A DNA stretch of 64,000 bases, taken from positions 173,320-237,319 of the forward strand of contig NZ_JAMBOX010000008.1 of the NCBI RefSeq assembly GCF_023715785.1, written 5' to 3'. The position numbers and the translations under genes are program-made. This DNA is from Neobacillus niacini. Its GTDB lineage: Bacteria; Bacillota; Bacilli; Bacillales; Cytobacillaceae. A model generated the notes under the pieces. It was not told the origin of the DNA. It searched no databases and was given only the letters and a program-made list of their open reading frames with translations. Positions 45,606 through 54,608 of this stretch are shown here, piece after piece (the first letter of the stretch is position 1; every line of letters starts with the position of its first letter).

Positions 45606-46732
45606 GATTTTACCCCCTTTCGATTAATGAAAAATATAGAAATGTAGAGACCAAGCGGAATTGTTAGGACGATTCCAATCCCACCCGCCATGGCCCGCGC
45701 CAATTCCAATGAAAGGTTCATAGAAAGGGTAAACATTAATGGCGAATTATTTTTAAAATACAAAAGAAGCATGGGAATAGAGCCACTAATATAGGCAAAG
45801 AATAATATATTTGTCATAGTCCCCATGATATCTTTTCCTATTTCCAACCCTGACGCTTTTAGCGCCTTGACTGATATGTTGTTATTTTTTTCATATAATC
45901 CAAAAATAGAAGATGACATGGTAATGGCTACATCCATGACTGCACCTAACGATCCGATAAATAGGCCGGCCATAAACACCACCTTATAAGGACGTGTAAT
46001 AAATTGCATTTCTTCATAGCGAAGTCCTTTCTCTGCAGTCAACTGCATGACAAAATAAGTAATCAACAGCGAGAGAAAGGTTCCTAGCAGAGTGGCAATT
46101 ATGGCCGCATAGGTTTTTTCATTCCTTCCATTGACAAGTAACAAAGAGATGACAGTAAATAAAATTACACTTACCGCGCAGATCCATAGCAGGCTGGTGC
46201 CGGATGTTTTCAGATAAATATCTAATGCATAAGAGAGGATAAGGGCATTTACTGCCAAACTGATAATCGATAGTAACCCTTGTTTACTGCCAACGATGAG
46301 TAAAATGAAGATAAAAATCCAGGCAACTATGATCACGTACTTATCACGCTTTACATCCTGAATGGATCCTGTTAGCGTAGTCGTATCTTGTGGGCTATCG
46401 TTAATGTAGACAAATAATTCGGTGCCCGGATAATATTTTTGGTCAAAGATTCCGGAAGCTGTATACTCGTTCTTTAACTCGATTAGCTGCCCTTTTTCTT
46501 CGCCATTTTTGATTTCGGCGACAATTTGCTGGGAATAAAGCCGGTCCTTATTTCCGTGCATATCCGTTGTTTCCGATGAATCCTTGAGCTTCGTTTCAAT
46601 GACCTTAGCTATCGGGCGCTCATAGAACGAATAATTGTAATGAACAAACAAAACCGAGCTGACAAAACAAAGAGCAATGAAGATGTAAAAAACTAACTGT
46701 CTGTGACTCATTTTCTTAATAAAAGACAACAT
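45602..46732 (-). CDS. YibE/F-family membrane protein (first)
   Basis: 376 aa from the ATG at 46732 (GGAGGA about 10 bases upstream). An N-terminal span and an extracytoplasmic beta-rich domain of about 100 residues precede seven spans with GSLGAVMDVAITMSSSIFGL and GKDIMGTMTNILFFAYISGS. These two blocks correspond to the blocks of the downstream partner, so the genes are ancient duplicates. The extra outside domain in this copy may be the ligand-facing part. Function unknown. Confidence 0.85.
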   Translation of the reverse strand: MLSFIKKMSHRQLVFYIFIALCFVSSVLFVHYNYSFYERPIAKVIETKLKDSSETTDMHGNKDRLYSQQIVAEIKNGEEKGQLIELKNEYTASGIFDQKYYPGTELFVYINDSPQDTTTLTGSIQDVKRDKYVIIVAWIFIFILLIVGSKQGLLSIISLAVNALILSYALDIYLKTSGTSLLWICAVSVILFTVISLLLVNGRNEKTYAAIIATLLGTFLSLLITYFVMQLTAEKGLRYEEMQFITRPYKVVFMAGLFIGSLGAVMDVAITMSSSIFGLYEKNNNISVKALKASGLEIGKDIMGTMTNILFFAYISGSIPMLLLYFKNNSPLMFTLSMNLSLELARAMAGGIGIVLTIPLGLYISIFFINRKGVKS

Positions 46733-46908
46733 GTACAAAAATCCTCCAACCCTCTGAATGAAACCCATTGTAACATATTGGCCCTAACCATTAGCAATCA
46801 TTCACAATGAATAATATAATATTGCCTTTTTTTGATTACTCTCAGAAAAAAAATGACCTATTCAATGTTTTAATAAATCATTTTTTATCTGATTACTTTT
46901 GATCTAGC

Positions 46909-46950
46909 GTATCGACACGAGTGATGGGGTTCATTTTTTCAAAAAATAAT
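46909..46950 (-). pseudogene. Residual 3' end of a second copy of the 34.3-kb gene
   Basis: 40 of 42 bases match 35169-35210. On the plus strand the frame IDTSDGVHFFKK and its TAA are preserved; the sequence is listed here as a remnant and reads in the plus direction. Upstream DNA shows no further similarity. Confidence 0.6.
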
Positions 46951-47029
46951 TTATTGCCTTACTTAAGAGTATAGTTAATGACAAGGTAAACCATGGGGAC
47001 ATTCTGCTGGCTCATCGCAGTACCAGAAA

Positions 47030-47056
47030 AGAGCCACAAGAACCGTCCCTGTGGTA
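47030..47056. repeat. Hairpin with AGAACCGTCCC loop
   Basis: CCACA and TGTGG arms enclose AGAACCGTCCC. The same loop, with one T extra, lies in the hairpin at 35242-35272, and a related AGAACTGTCCC (complement) lies at 56463-56480. The rest of 46951-47068 carries nothing else recognisable. Confidence 0.5.
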
Positions 47057-47068
47057 TCACCTGTGGTA

Positions 47069-47377
47069 TCAAGGCTTCGGATTAATCCCCACCCAGGATA
47101 TTCCGATCATTAAAAAGGTAAATATTAAGAGAAACAAGCTAATCCCAATCCCCCAAAGGGCATATAGTCGCGATCTTTTCGATGTAATAAGCCCAAGGAG
47201 CCCAAGGAAAAACCCAACAATCGGCAGCTGGACTAGGAACAGTTCCGGAAAATCATCGATATCAATCAATAAGGCAATATTGACCCCCGCTAGCGCGATC
47301 AGAGCGATTAGGAAGGAGAGGAACCCCGATATGGTCGGCAGTTTTCTTTTGTTCTTATTGTTCATTTCCAGTTCCAT
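47069..47377 (-). CDS. Small four-helix membrane protein of ECF operon 2
   Basis: 102 aa with three membrane spans (residues about 15-40, 48-66 and 70-95) and charged termini. The ATG at 47377 lies inside the end of the anti-sigma gene (16-bp overlap), with GGGGGAAGTG as ribosome site, so it is translationally coupled. I do not recognise a family. Its position as third gene suggests that it helps the anti-sigma factor or belongs to the regulon. Confidence 0.65.
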   Translation of the reverse strand: MELEMNNKNKRKLPTISGFLSFLIALIALAGVNIALLIDIDDFPELFLVQLPIVGFFLGLLGLITSKRSRLYALWGIGISLFLLIFTFLMIGISWVGINPKP

Positions 47378-48384
47378 AGCTTCACTTCCCCCACCTTCAT
47401 GACTCTGATTAGATCATTACCTTTCAGTTTTCTTAATTCTGTAGTTGGTCCGGTGACAACCGCTCCATAGATTTGGACCCCATGTTTCTCAATGTACGGA
47501 ATTCTTTTTTGTAATGCTAAAGATTTTGCACGCGATATTTTCTCCGCCGTTTTCTCATCCTTGGCCAGGAACTTTAATATATCTAAAAATACTTCCTCAT
47601 TTGTCTTTTCCCTTCCATTAAACGGTGACCACGTGGTGGTATCGATCTGAAGCGGAAAGCCGATGGGCGCAACCACATATTCCGCTTCATATAAGTTCTT
47701 ATCCTCAAGCCCCGTATCAACGGCCCCCCATCTTACCTCAACATCGTCCCCAAGCTGTTTTTCAAGCTCCTGTGGTTTCATTATTTGACTCAAGGAAAGA
47801 TAAATCTCCCCCACCGTCCCATCCGGCAGGTGATCAAGAATATCCCAGTCCGAATCTACATTTTCGTATGTCCCGTCTGGATGATACAGCCTGTCTGTCT
47901 CCATGGTTCCTATTACGGGAAGCGGCCTCTCCAGCTTCATATCCCGCTCTGGAAAATTGGGCTGATCGAGCGCAAACCCTACCGAGTACTTCCCCGCTTG
48001 ATAATCCTCTTTCCCAATCCGCTTAAACACATCAAAATAAAGATCCATCGTAAAAAAGCCGATATCCTCTTCTAACTCCATCTCTTCTAAACTCATGTTC
48101 GGTTCCGTGACATAAATGGTTTTTGAGGCAAGCTCAATGAGATGGTTTGCTTTTCCGCCAATTGCGTAATACAAATAGCTGCTTAAGGTAAGCACTGGCA
48201 CAATTAATAGTAAAACGGCCAGGCTAATCATGATGTTTGTTCTTAGCGCTTGATTTCTTCCCGCTTTCAAGAGCCTTTTTTGGCCTTTTTCCGGTACCTT
48301 GTGGCTTTCTTCATAGTCTTGCATCGATTCAGTTAAAAAAGATTGATAAAGTTCCTCATCGTTTTGATTTTGCTCTTTATCCAT
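47362..48384 (-). CDS. Anti-sigma factor (sigma-regulator N/C domains), pair 2
   Basis: 340 aa from the ATG at 48384, with GGAGGAGG upstream. Acidic cytoplasmic N-terminus (EELYQSFLTESMQDYEES), one membrane span near residues 50-75, large outside domain with PIGFPLQIDTTTW and VVTGPTTELRKL, ending GEVKLWNWK. The outside domain matches pair 1 in PIGFP, VVTGPT and the ending, so the two anti-sigma genes are paralogues. Overlaps the sigma gene by 8 bp. Confidence 0.82.
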   Translation of the reverse strand: MDKEQNQNDEELYQSFLTESMQDYEESHKVPEKGQKRLLKAGRNQALRTNIMISLAVLLLIVPVLTLSSYLYYAIGGKANHLIELASKTIYVTEPNMSLEEMELEEDIGFFTMDLYFDVFKRIGKEDYQAGKYSVGFALDQPNFPERDMKLERPLPVIGTMETDRLYHPDGTYENVDSDWDILDHLPDGTVGEIYLSLSQIMKPQELEKQLGDDVEVRWGAVDTGLEDKNLYEAEYVVAPIGFPLQIDTTTWSPFNGREKTNEEVFLDILKFLAKDEKTAEKISRAKSLALQKRIPYIEKHGVQIYGAVVTGPTTELRKLKGNDLIRVMKVGEVKLWNWK

Positions 48385-48871
48385 CCTGCCTCCTCCTTTC
48401 CTTGACCCTTTCAATTACCTTTTTTCTTCCCCTTACTAAATGGCTCTTCAGTGTATTCAAATTTATTTGCAGAATTTCAGCGGCTTCTTTTAAGCTCAAC
48501 CGATGCAAGTCGCAAAGAACGAGTGCATGCATTTCGGTTTCCTTCAATGAATGAAGATCGTTCATGAGTGCCGCAAAGCCTTCCTTCTCTAAAAGGTCGA
48601 TTTCTGGAGTTCTCACGCTGATTCGGGTATGTACTTCTTCAGTAATGACCAGCCGTTTATGTTTTCTTACAAAATCGATAAAGGTATGGTAGGCCACTTT
48701 AAACAACCAGGGTTTAATCTGGCGAATATCCTTCTCAGACAACTGAAGATATGCCCGGTAAAATGTCTCCTGAACTAAATCCTCCGCCGTATGGTGATTT
48801 TTTGAAAGGGAAAATAAGTATCGATATAGATCATCTACATATGCTTCAAACGCCTCATCTAAATCCACCAC
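48377..48871 (-). CDS. ECF RNA polymerase sigma factor, pair 2
   Basis: 164 aa, the same length as the pair 1 sigma factor. Region 2: NHHTAEDLVQETFYRAYL and KPWLFKVAYHTFIDFVRKHKR. Region 4: LSLKEAAEILQINLNTLKSH. GTG start at 48871 behind AAGGGGGG. Similarity to pair 1 is strongest in region 2. Candidate autoregulatory promoter immediately upstream. Confidence 0.9.
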   Translation of the reverse strand: MVDLDEAFEAYVDDLYRYLFSLSKNHHTAEDLVQETFYRAYLQLSEKDIRQIKPWLFKVAYHTFIDFVRKHKRLVITEEVHTRISVRTPEIDLLEKEGFAALMNDLHSLKETEMHALVLCDLHRLSLKEAAEILQINLNTLKSHLVRGRKKVIERVKERRRQDG

Positions 48872-48891
48872 TTTCCCCCCTTCAACCTATC

Positions 48892-48918
48892 CACGAATTA
48901 AGCATACAGAAAGTTGCA
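48892..48918 (-). promoter_or_regulatory. Candidate autoregulatory ECF promoter, pair 2
   Basis: TGCAAC at 48913-48918, a spacer of about 17 bases and CGTG at 48892-48895, aligned with the element of pair 1 over ACTTT-T-TATG and ATTCGT. Leaves a very short leader to the GTG. Confidence 0.45.
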
Positions 48919-49044
48919 AAATAAGAAAAATTATATTTCTGTTTTCTAATAAAGAAGTATTAGCATCAAGCAAGAAGGGGGCAGCATTCAATTGCAAATA
49001 AAAAAGCACATTTTGTGCTCGGATTGTTAAGAAAGTATATGTTT

Positions 49045-49900
49045 CTCGGCTCCGGAGAATTTTCATGAGTTCGGTCGTTTACAGCCGTTCTTATCGACTT
49101 TGACCGGAGAATTTTCAGGAGTTCGGTCGTTTACAGCTGTTCTTATCGACCTTGGCGGGGGGATTTTCAGGAGTTCGGTCGTTTACAGCCGTTCTTATCG
49201 ACCTTGGCGGAGGGATTTTCATCAGCTCGGTCGTTTATAGCCGTTCTTATCGACCTTGACTGGGGGATTTTCATGAGTTCGGTCGTTTACAGCTGTTCTT
49301 ATCGACCTTGGCGGAGGGATTTTCATGAGTTCGGTCGTTTACAGCCGTTCTTATCGACTTTGACCGGAGAATTTTCAGGAGTTCGGTCGTTTACAGCCGT
49401 TCTTATCGACTTTGACCGGAGAATTTTCAGGAGTTCGGTCGTTTACAGCCGTTCTTATCGACCTAGACGGGGGGATTTTCATGAGTTCGGTCGTTTACAG
49501 CCGTTCTTATCGACCTTGGCGGGGGGATTTTCATGAGTTCGGTCGTTTACAGCCGTTCTTATCGACCTTGACTGGGGGATTTTCATGAGTTCGGTCGTTT
49601 ACAGCTGTTCTTATCGACCTTGACTGGGGGATTTTCATGAGTTCGGTCGTTTACAGCTGTTCTTATCGACCTTGGCGGGGGGATTTTCATGAGCTCGGTC
49701 GTTTACAGCCGTTCTTATCGACCTAGACGGGGGGATTTTCATGAGTTCGGTCGTTTACAGCCGTTCTTATCGACCTAGACGGGGGGATTTTCATGAGTTC
49801 GGTCGTTTATAGCCGTTCTTATCGACCGAGAGGACGCTATTTTTAAGAGTCCGGTCGTTTACAATCGCTCGATCGACCGACACAGAGGACTTTCAAAATT
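49045..49900. repeat. Tandem repeat, 16 units with an exact 52-bp period
   Basis: The anchor TCGGTCGTTT occurs at 49071 and then every 52 bp to 49799, with a last variant CCGGTCGTTT at 49851: 16 anchors and no length variation. Each unit has a conserved part of about 36 bp and a variable segment of about 12 bp with few alternatives (TTGGCGG, TTGACTG, TAGACGG, TTTGACC types). GGTCG and CGACC inside each unit can pair. The last two units are degenerate. The rest of 48919-50003 shows no gene. Confidence 0.95.
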
Positions 49901-50003
49901 TAGGTATCACTAAACTCTTACAAATAATAGGCTACCGAAAGGTTTTTCGACAGCCTAACACATTTTTATGCCCTTTTTTAGCCATTAATTTTAACCGTCA
50001 GCT

Positions 50004-50276
50004 TTAGTTGGTAAAATAACTAGATACAGAGAAATAGGCAACATAACCCAGTACCATTAAAAGTTGAATGATGAGTCCAACAATACTACAAATTAAACCT
50101 GCGGTGGCTAATCCTCTACCATTTTCATTTGTGTTGTTCATTTGTTTTACAGCTATTCTTGAAAAGACAATTCCAATAATGCCTAATATTAAACCGATAA
50201 ACGGAATAAATAACGATAAAATCCCGACTGTTAAGGAAATTACTGAACTATTGTTTGTTTGATTTTTTTCAGACAT
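50004..50276 (-). CDS. DUF4190 membrane protein
   Basis: 90 aa from the ATG at 50276, with GGGGGA 7-8 bases before. Two membrane helical hairpins: ISLTVGILSLFIPFIGLILG, then GLATAGLICSIVGLIIQLLM, separated by a loop with SRIAVKQMN. This is the DUF4190 layout, a family of small membrane proteins of unknown role. Monocistronic, beside the tandem repeat. Confidence 0.75.
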   Translation of the reverse strand: MSEKNQTNNSSVISLTVGILSLFIPFIGLILGIIGIVFSRIAVKQMNNTNENGRGLATAGLICSIVGLIIQLLMVLGYVAYFSVSSYFTN

Positions 50277-50393
50277 TCTCCATCCCCCTCTGGACAATTT
50301 TACCATTAATATTAAGCGGCGACATAAAATCTATGACTTAAATAACAAAAATCTATAGTATACTACCTTTACCAACTACTTCGAGGTGTTGTT

Positions 50394-51590
50394 ATGTGGA
50401 GTATAACAAGTGCTGCAAAGGAAAAGTTTAGAAAATGCCATCTTCTGCCGATTCATGAATCCGATGAAGACTGGGAACGTTCTTTACAAGAGGCCGAGGA
50501 GGAAGGGGAAGACCTGATTGGCCGCTTAAAAGTGGAGCTTGAAGAAGTGAAACAGGAATTGGTTCAAGTGTTGCCAAGCCACTTCATTCCGTATGTAGAA
50601 AATGGAACATTAAATCAACCGACGTTGCCAAAAAATGTACGTGAAGATTATTTGCGATGGATTAGTAAATGTACCAAGGAATTCGAGCAGGTTTTAGATG
50701 TTGCCTTAGAACATACAAAACAGGCTGTCACCTTTCTTCCTCCAGCGGTTCAAGATGTCTTTATGGAAAGCTTGCATGATGCAACTATTGAGCGAATTGT
50801 TCGAGATGATGACACTCTACACCTTTACGTTAATACCGATGGCGGATTTTCAACAAAGTCACTGATTCATTTTATGTTTGAAGGAGTCACATCTGAAGAA
50901 ACGGACACCCCCATCAAGATTGGGCAATGGTTTATTTATGACGAGCTGCAAAAAACGGCTGATGGATTTACGTTCCGTGTATTATTTGAATGTCCGGAGG
51001 CCGAATGGACCATTAATGCGAAGCATATCGATGCCGAATATTTTTACCGTCCCAAACCATATACGAAATTAAGGGATGAAGAAATGCTCGAGGAGACATC
51101 GCTGGCTGAATATGCAGCGATGTTAAATCGTGAAAATCGTTATTGGTTCATTACCCCGGATGTCGAGTGTGTGATTACATCGTTATCGGAAAAGATCGCA
51201 ATCGAAAATGGTTCGATTGAATTGGGACAAACTGAGTTTGTAGTGACGCTCGGGAACGACCGTTACTCTTATCCTCTAGACCAATACAATCCTATTCAGT
51301 TTATTTATACAGATGTTTATGAGGATCCGTATGCCCATTTCAATGAACCTGTACCGGTAGACGAACTCGAAGCTGCCGCCTTAGGTGATGATTTGGAATT
51401 ACAAGCTCGCGCATGGAATACGATGTATGCCTATCCCAGTGAGCTAAAAGACATCATCAATACAGTTTTAGGGAAAATCGAAATGACAGACGAAAATGAA
51501 ATGATGCTTAGTGTGTTGGTAAGTCATTTTTATACTGAAGGGATTTTGACAGAACCGATGATCAATAAGTTTCGGACGGTAATGGATTAG
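50394..51590 (+). CDS. DUF4085-like protein
   Basis: 398 aa; ATG at 50394 behind CGAGGTG. Starts MWSITSAAKEKFRKCHLLP, followed by an acidic coiled region (WERSLQEAEEEGEDL) and an alpha/beta body; no signal or membrane segment. I think it belongs to DUF4085, whose role is unknown to me; the assignment is from the N-terminal pattern and length. Monocistronic. Confidence 0.6.
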   Translation: MWSITSAAKEKFRKCHLLPIHESDEDWERSLQEAEEEGEDLIGRLKVELEEVKQELVQVLPSHFIPYVENGTLNQPTLPKNVREDYLRWISKCTKEFEQVLDVALEHTKQAVTFLPPAVQDVFMESLHDATIERIVRDDDTLHLYVNTDGGFSTKSLIHFMFEGVTSEETDTPIKIGQWFIYDELQKTADGFTFRVLFECPEAEWTINAKHIDAEYFYRPKPYTKLRDEEMLEETSLAEYAAMLNRENRYWFITPDVECVITSLSEKIAIENGSIELGQTEFVVTLGNDRYSYPLDQYNPIQFIYTDVYEDPYAHFNEPVPVDELEAAALGDDLELQARAWNTMYAYPSELKDIINTVLGKIEMTDENEMMLSVLVSHFYTEGILTEPMINKFRTVMD

Positions 51591-51677
51591 CCGTATATAG
51601 CATTGGTATCCCAGCAAAAAGCATTTAAAGTTTTTTATAGAATAGTAAGTAAATAGACTATTGAGAGGAATCCTACC

Positions 51678-51929
51678 ATGAAACCAATTATTGGCGTAAC
51701 CGCATCACTTGGTGAAGGAAGAGTATCCGTGGACAATGATGTGCTAAAATCCGTGCTTTTAGCTGGAGGCATCCCTTATATCATTCCTTATAGTGATGAT
51801 TTGTCCGTTATGGATGAGATTGTTCAGCATCTAGATGGGTTGTTATTGAGCGGAGGAGTCGATATTGACCCTACCTTTTTTGGCGAAGAACCCATTCCTA
51901 ATTCGGGGGAAATTATGCCTGGTATTTAA
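51678..51929 (+). pseudogene. Truncated class-I glutamine amidotransferase (peptidase C26)
   Basis: 83 aa. The frame opens MKPIIGVTASLGEGRVSVDN and continues to DGLLLSGGVDIDPTFFGEEP, the start of gamma-glutamyl-GABA hydrolase type proteins, which are about 240 aa. It stops before the catalytic Cys-His-Glu, so it is a 5' fragment with a good ribosome site (GAGAGG). No continuation is visible in 51930-52140, which has no gene. Confidence 0.8.
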
Positions 51930-52140
51930 ATATTTGTAACTCAAAAGTTCTTTAATTAAACGAGAGCCTGTTACGACTCGAACTGTAAGATTCATTCAGC
52001 GGGCCTGACACTAAACGATTCTCTAAGTCTAGAATCAGGTCCCCTCAACCCTTTATTATTTCATCTCTAAAAAATAACTCCTCTTAAAATATTACCACAA
52101 AAATCCAAATCATAATTTCAATTTTAGATTCCCATTGAAC

Positions 52141-53046
52141 CTATTCTTCCAGGAATATATCCTCAAGCGTTGGTTCTTTCACTTCAACTCGAAGCACGTC
52201 TGCCCTGCACTGCTGAATCGCCCGAATGATTTCAGCAATCTTCTTCTCATCTTCCACGGTGATGGTTACATAGGGAGCCTTCATTTCCAGATCTGTTCCT
52301 GCTGACTCCAGCCACTGCTGCAGCTTGATCTGTTCCGATACGGGTATCGGGGAATGTTTGATTTTGACCTTAATGGTGGAACGATGGAAGGATCTAAGTT
52401 CCTCCATGTTGCCGATGCTTGCAATCTTTCCTTCTTTCATAATGGCAATTCTTGTACAAAGTTTCTCTACTTCCGCCAGATTGTGGGAGGTCATGAAGAT
52501 AGTCTTCCCTCTTGCTTGCAGCCAGGTAATCAGCTTATGGATACGAAGCACGGATTCTGCATCCAAACCGGAAGTGGGCTCATCCAGGAAAATAAGTTCA
52601 GGATCATGGATGATGGCTAGTGCAATCCCCAGTTTCTTTTTCATCCCAAATGAGAATTTAGCCGCTTTTTTCCGGGCATGCTCTTCCAAGCCAACTAATG
52701 TGAGAACCTCCCTACACCATTCCTTTCCTGCAGGTTTTCCCGACAAAGCGGATAGAAATTTTAAATGCTCCAAGGCGGTTAAAGACCCATATAACGTGGA
52801 GTAATCAGGCATCACTCCTATCCGTTCTTTTACATCATCATTTGGACCATTTACACCTAACAGTGCGTATGTTCCAGAACTTGGCTGAATAATGCCGGTT
52901 AGCATGTTAATAAATGTCGATTTTCCCGCTCCGTTCCGACCCAAGAAACCAAAGATTTCCCCTTTTTCGACGATAAGATCGATTCCTTTTACGATTGGCA
53001 CCGCTCCATACGATTTCGTCAACTGCTTTGTTTCAATCGCAATCAT
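52141..53046 (-). CDS. ABC transporter ATP-binding protein
   Basis: 301 aa from the ATG at 53046, which shares one base with the permease stop; GGAGGGA is 6-7 bases before it. Walker A GRNGAGKS, Walker B LIFLDEPTSGLD and switch His in MTSHNLAEVE. The signature reads FSFGMKKKLG rather than LSGGQ, as in BcrA/antibiotic-export type ATPases. A C-terminal region of about 85 residues follows. Divergent from a two-component system that may control it. Confidence 0.9.
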   Translation of the reverse strand: MIAIETKQLTKSYGAVPIVKGIDLIVEKGEIFGFLGRNGAGKSTFINMLTGIIQPSSGTYALLGVNGPNDDVKERIGVMPDYSTLYGSLTALEHLKFLSALSGKPAGKEWCREVLTLVGLEEHARKKAAKFSFGMKKKLGIALAIIHDPELIFLDEPTSGLDAESVLRIHKLITWLQARGKTIFMTSHNLAEVEKLCTRIAIMKEGKIASIGNMEELRSFHRSTIKVKIKHSPIPVSEQIKLQQWLESAGTDLEMKAPYVTITVEDEKKIAEIIRAIQQCRADVLRVEVKEPTLEDIFLEE

Positions 53047-53735
53047 CAGCATTCCCTCCTGTTAAAAATTAGATTGGCGATCACGAGCATGATCCCAGCT
53101 AAAATAAAAATCACCAAAAAGGTATAGTCTTCTCGCTCTAAATAATAAAAGGGGGTCATAAATTTCATCCAACTCACCCAAACATTCTTCGTAAACACAA
53201 CCCAAAATCCAAAAATCGGAAAGATGAGTCCAACCACAATTCCTAAAAACATCGTAAATCCAGGCTTAGAAATCAGCACCGAAAGCAGGATGGTCAAGCA
53301 GATTTGATAGGTTACTAAACTCAAGACCTGAGAAAAAATGAAAAAATCAATTCTTTCGGCAAATATACTGATAAGAATGAAGGAAATAGCCAGACAGCTG
53401 AACCAAAACAGCCAAATTCCGAAAAACTTTCCAAACAAGATCGAAGTTCTTGATGTTCTTGTGACTAAAAATCGCATCGTCCGTTCATGTATCTCCCGGT
53501 TCATAGTATCATGAGAAAGTCCTGCTACAAATAATTGCCCTAGGAGTAAAATAAGCCCCAAAAGACCAACCGTGTGAATATTTTCAGCTTCCTTTGCGGA
53601 AAGTTCAATTCCAGACATTAACACATTGGCGAACTTGGCTGAATAATAAGAGGTTAGGAGTAAAATCACAATAACGATGAACGATTTAACTCCTTTAAAT
53701 AAACTTAAAAATTCCCGTTTCCCCATTACATACAT
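53046..53735 (-). CDS. ABC transporter permease
   Basis: 229 aa, six membrane spans. The second loop contains NREIHERTMRFLVTRTSRTS, a pattern common in ABC-2 permeases of the NosY/YtrC type. ATG at 53735 with AAAGGGG about 9 bases upstream. Overlaps the ATPase start by one base. Confidence 0.85.
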   Translation of the reverse strand: MYVMGKREFLSLFKGVKSFIVIVILLLTSYYSAKFANVLMSGIELSAKEAENIHTVGLLGLILLLGQLFVAGLSHDTMNREIHERTMRFLVTRTSRTSILFGKFFGIWLFWFSCLAISFILISIFAERIDFFIFSQVLSLVTYQICLTILLSVLISKPGFTMFLGIVVGLIFPIFGFWVVFTKNVWVSWMKFMTPFYYLEREDYTFLVIFILAGIMLVIANLIFNRREC

Positions 53736-53900
53736 ACTCTTATTCCCCTTTCTGGTTTCATTCTACATGAACTATTTACCATTATTATAGTTTTCCTTTC
53801 TTAAGCCACTGAAAATTCCACCTTAATTCTTCCTTAATTCCTAAACTTTTGACGACTGAATGATATGATAAAAATAGATGAACGAGAATGGGAGATTGTT

Positions 53901-54608
53901 ATGAGTGAGCCACAATTATTAATTGTCGACGATGAAAAAGCGATTTTACATATGTTAACAACCATTTTAAAGAAAGAGGGGTTCAGCCTTATTGATACCG
54001 CAGGAACAGCTGAGGATGCACTTGCCCTATGTCAGACAAAACGATATGACCTCATCCTTTTGGATGTGATGCTTCCAAACCGCAGCGGTTTCGACATTTG
54101 CCCGCTTATTAGGGAAACGACCGACGCTCCTATATTCTTTCTTACAGCAAGGACCACCGATTTTGATAAACTATCGGGCTTTGCCTTAGGTGCAGACGAT
54201 TATATTACCAAACCCTTTAATCCTCTGGAGGTCGTCGCTAGAATCAAAGCACATTTACGCCGTCACACCGGAAAAGCCATAAATGCTTCTAAAACGTTGT
54301 TCCAATATGGGCCCCTCCATGTAAACACACTCTCAGGGGAAGTAACCGTAAAAGGAAGTTCAGTAGAATTACCGGCTCAAGTCTATCAGCTTCTGCTGTT
54401 CTTCTGTAAACACCCTAATCAACTATTTAGTAAAAGCCAGCTTTATGAAAAAGTATGGGGCGAGGAATTTCTGGGTGAGGATAATACCGTTATGGTTCAT
54501 ATTCGAAAGCTTCGCGAGAAAATCGAGGACAATCCTAGTAAACCGCGTTACATTACTACTATAAGAGGCTTGGGCTATAAATTTGTACCCGATGGGGACC
54601 AGCGATGA
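53901..54608 (+). CDS. OmpR-family response regulator
   Basis: 235 aa from the ATG at 53901 (GGGAG 6 bases upstream); a longer frame from 53865 lacks a ribosome site. Receiver with VDDEK, phospho-acceptor in DLILLDVMLPNRSG, and Lys in YITKPFN; C-terminal winged helix ends RYITTIRGLGYKF. Coupled to the histidine kinase by a 4-bp overlap; divergent from the ABC transporter. Confidence 0.93.
   Translation: MSEPQLLIVDDEKAILHMLTTILKKEGFSLIDTAGTAEDALALCQTKRYDLILLDVMLPNRSGFDICPLIRETTDAPIFFLTARTTDFDKLSGFALGADDYITKPFNPLEVVARIKAHLRRHTGKAINASKTLFQYGPLHVNTLSGEVTVKGSSVELPAQVYQLLLFFCKHPNQLFSKSQLYEKVWGEEFLGEDNTVMVHIRKLREKIEDNPSKPRYITTIRGLGYKFVPDGDQR

Noticed and set aside
48872..49044. Possible gene between sigma pair 2 and the repeat
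   Set aside because: No frame longer than a few dozen codons with a start; only the promoter-like element is supported.
49204..49536. 110-codon open frame in the repeat region
   Set aside because: It arises because a 52-bp repeat without stops passes through all three frames; composition follows the repeat and there is no ribosome site.
49045..49900. Possible CRISPR array
   Set aside because: The variable segments are only about 12 bp, drawn from a few recurring types, and no cas genes are nearby. A tandem repeat fits better.
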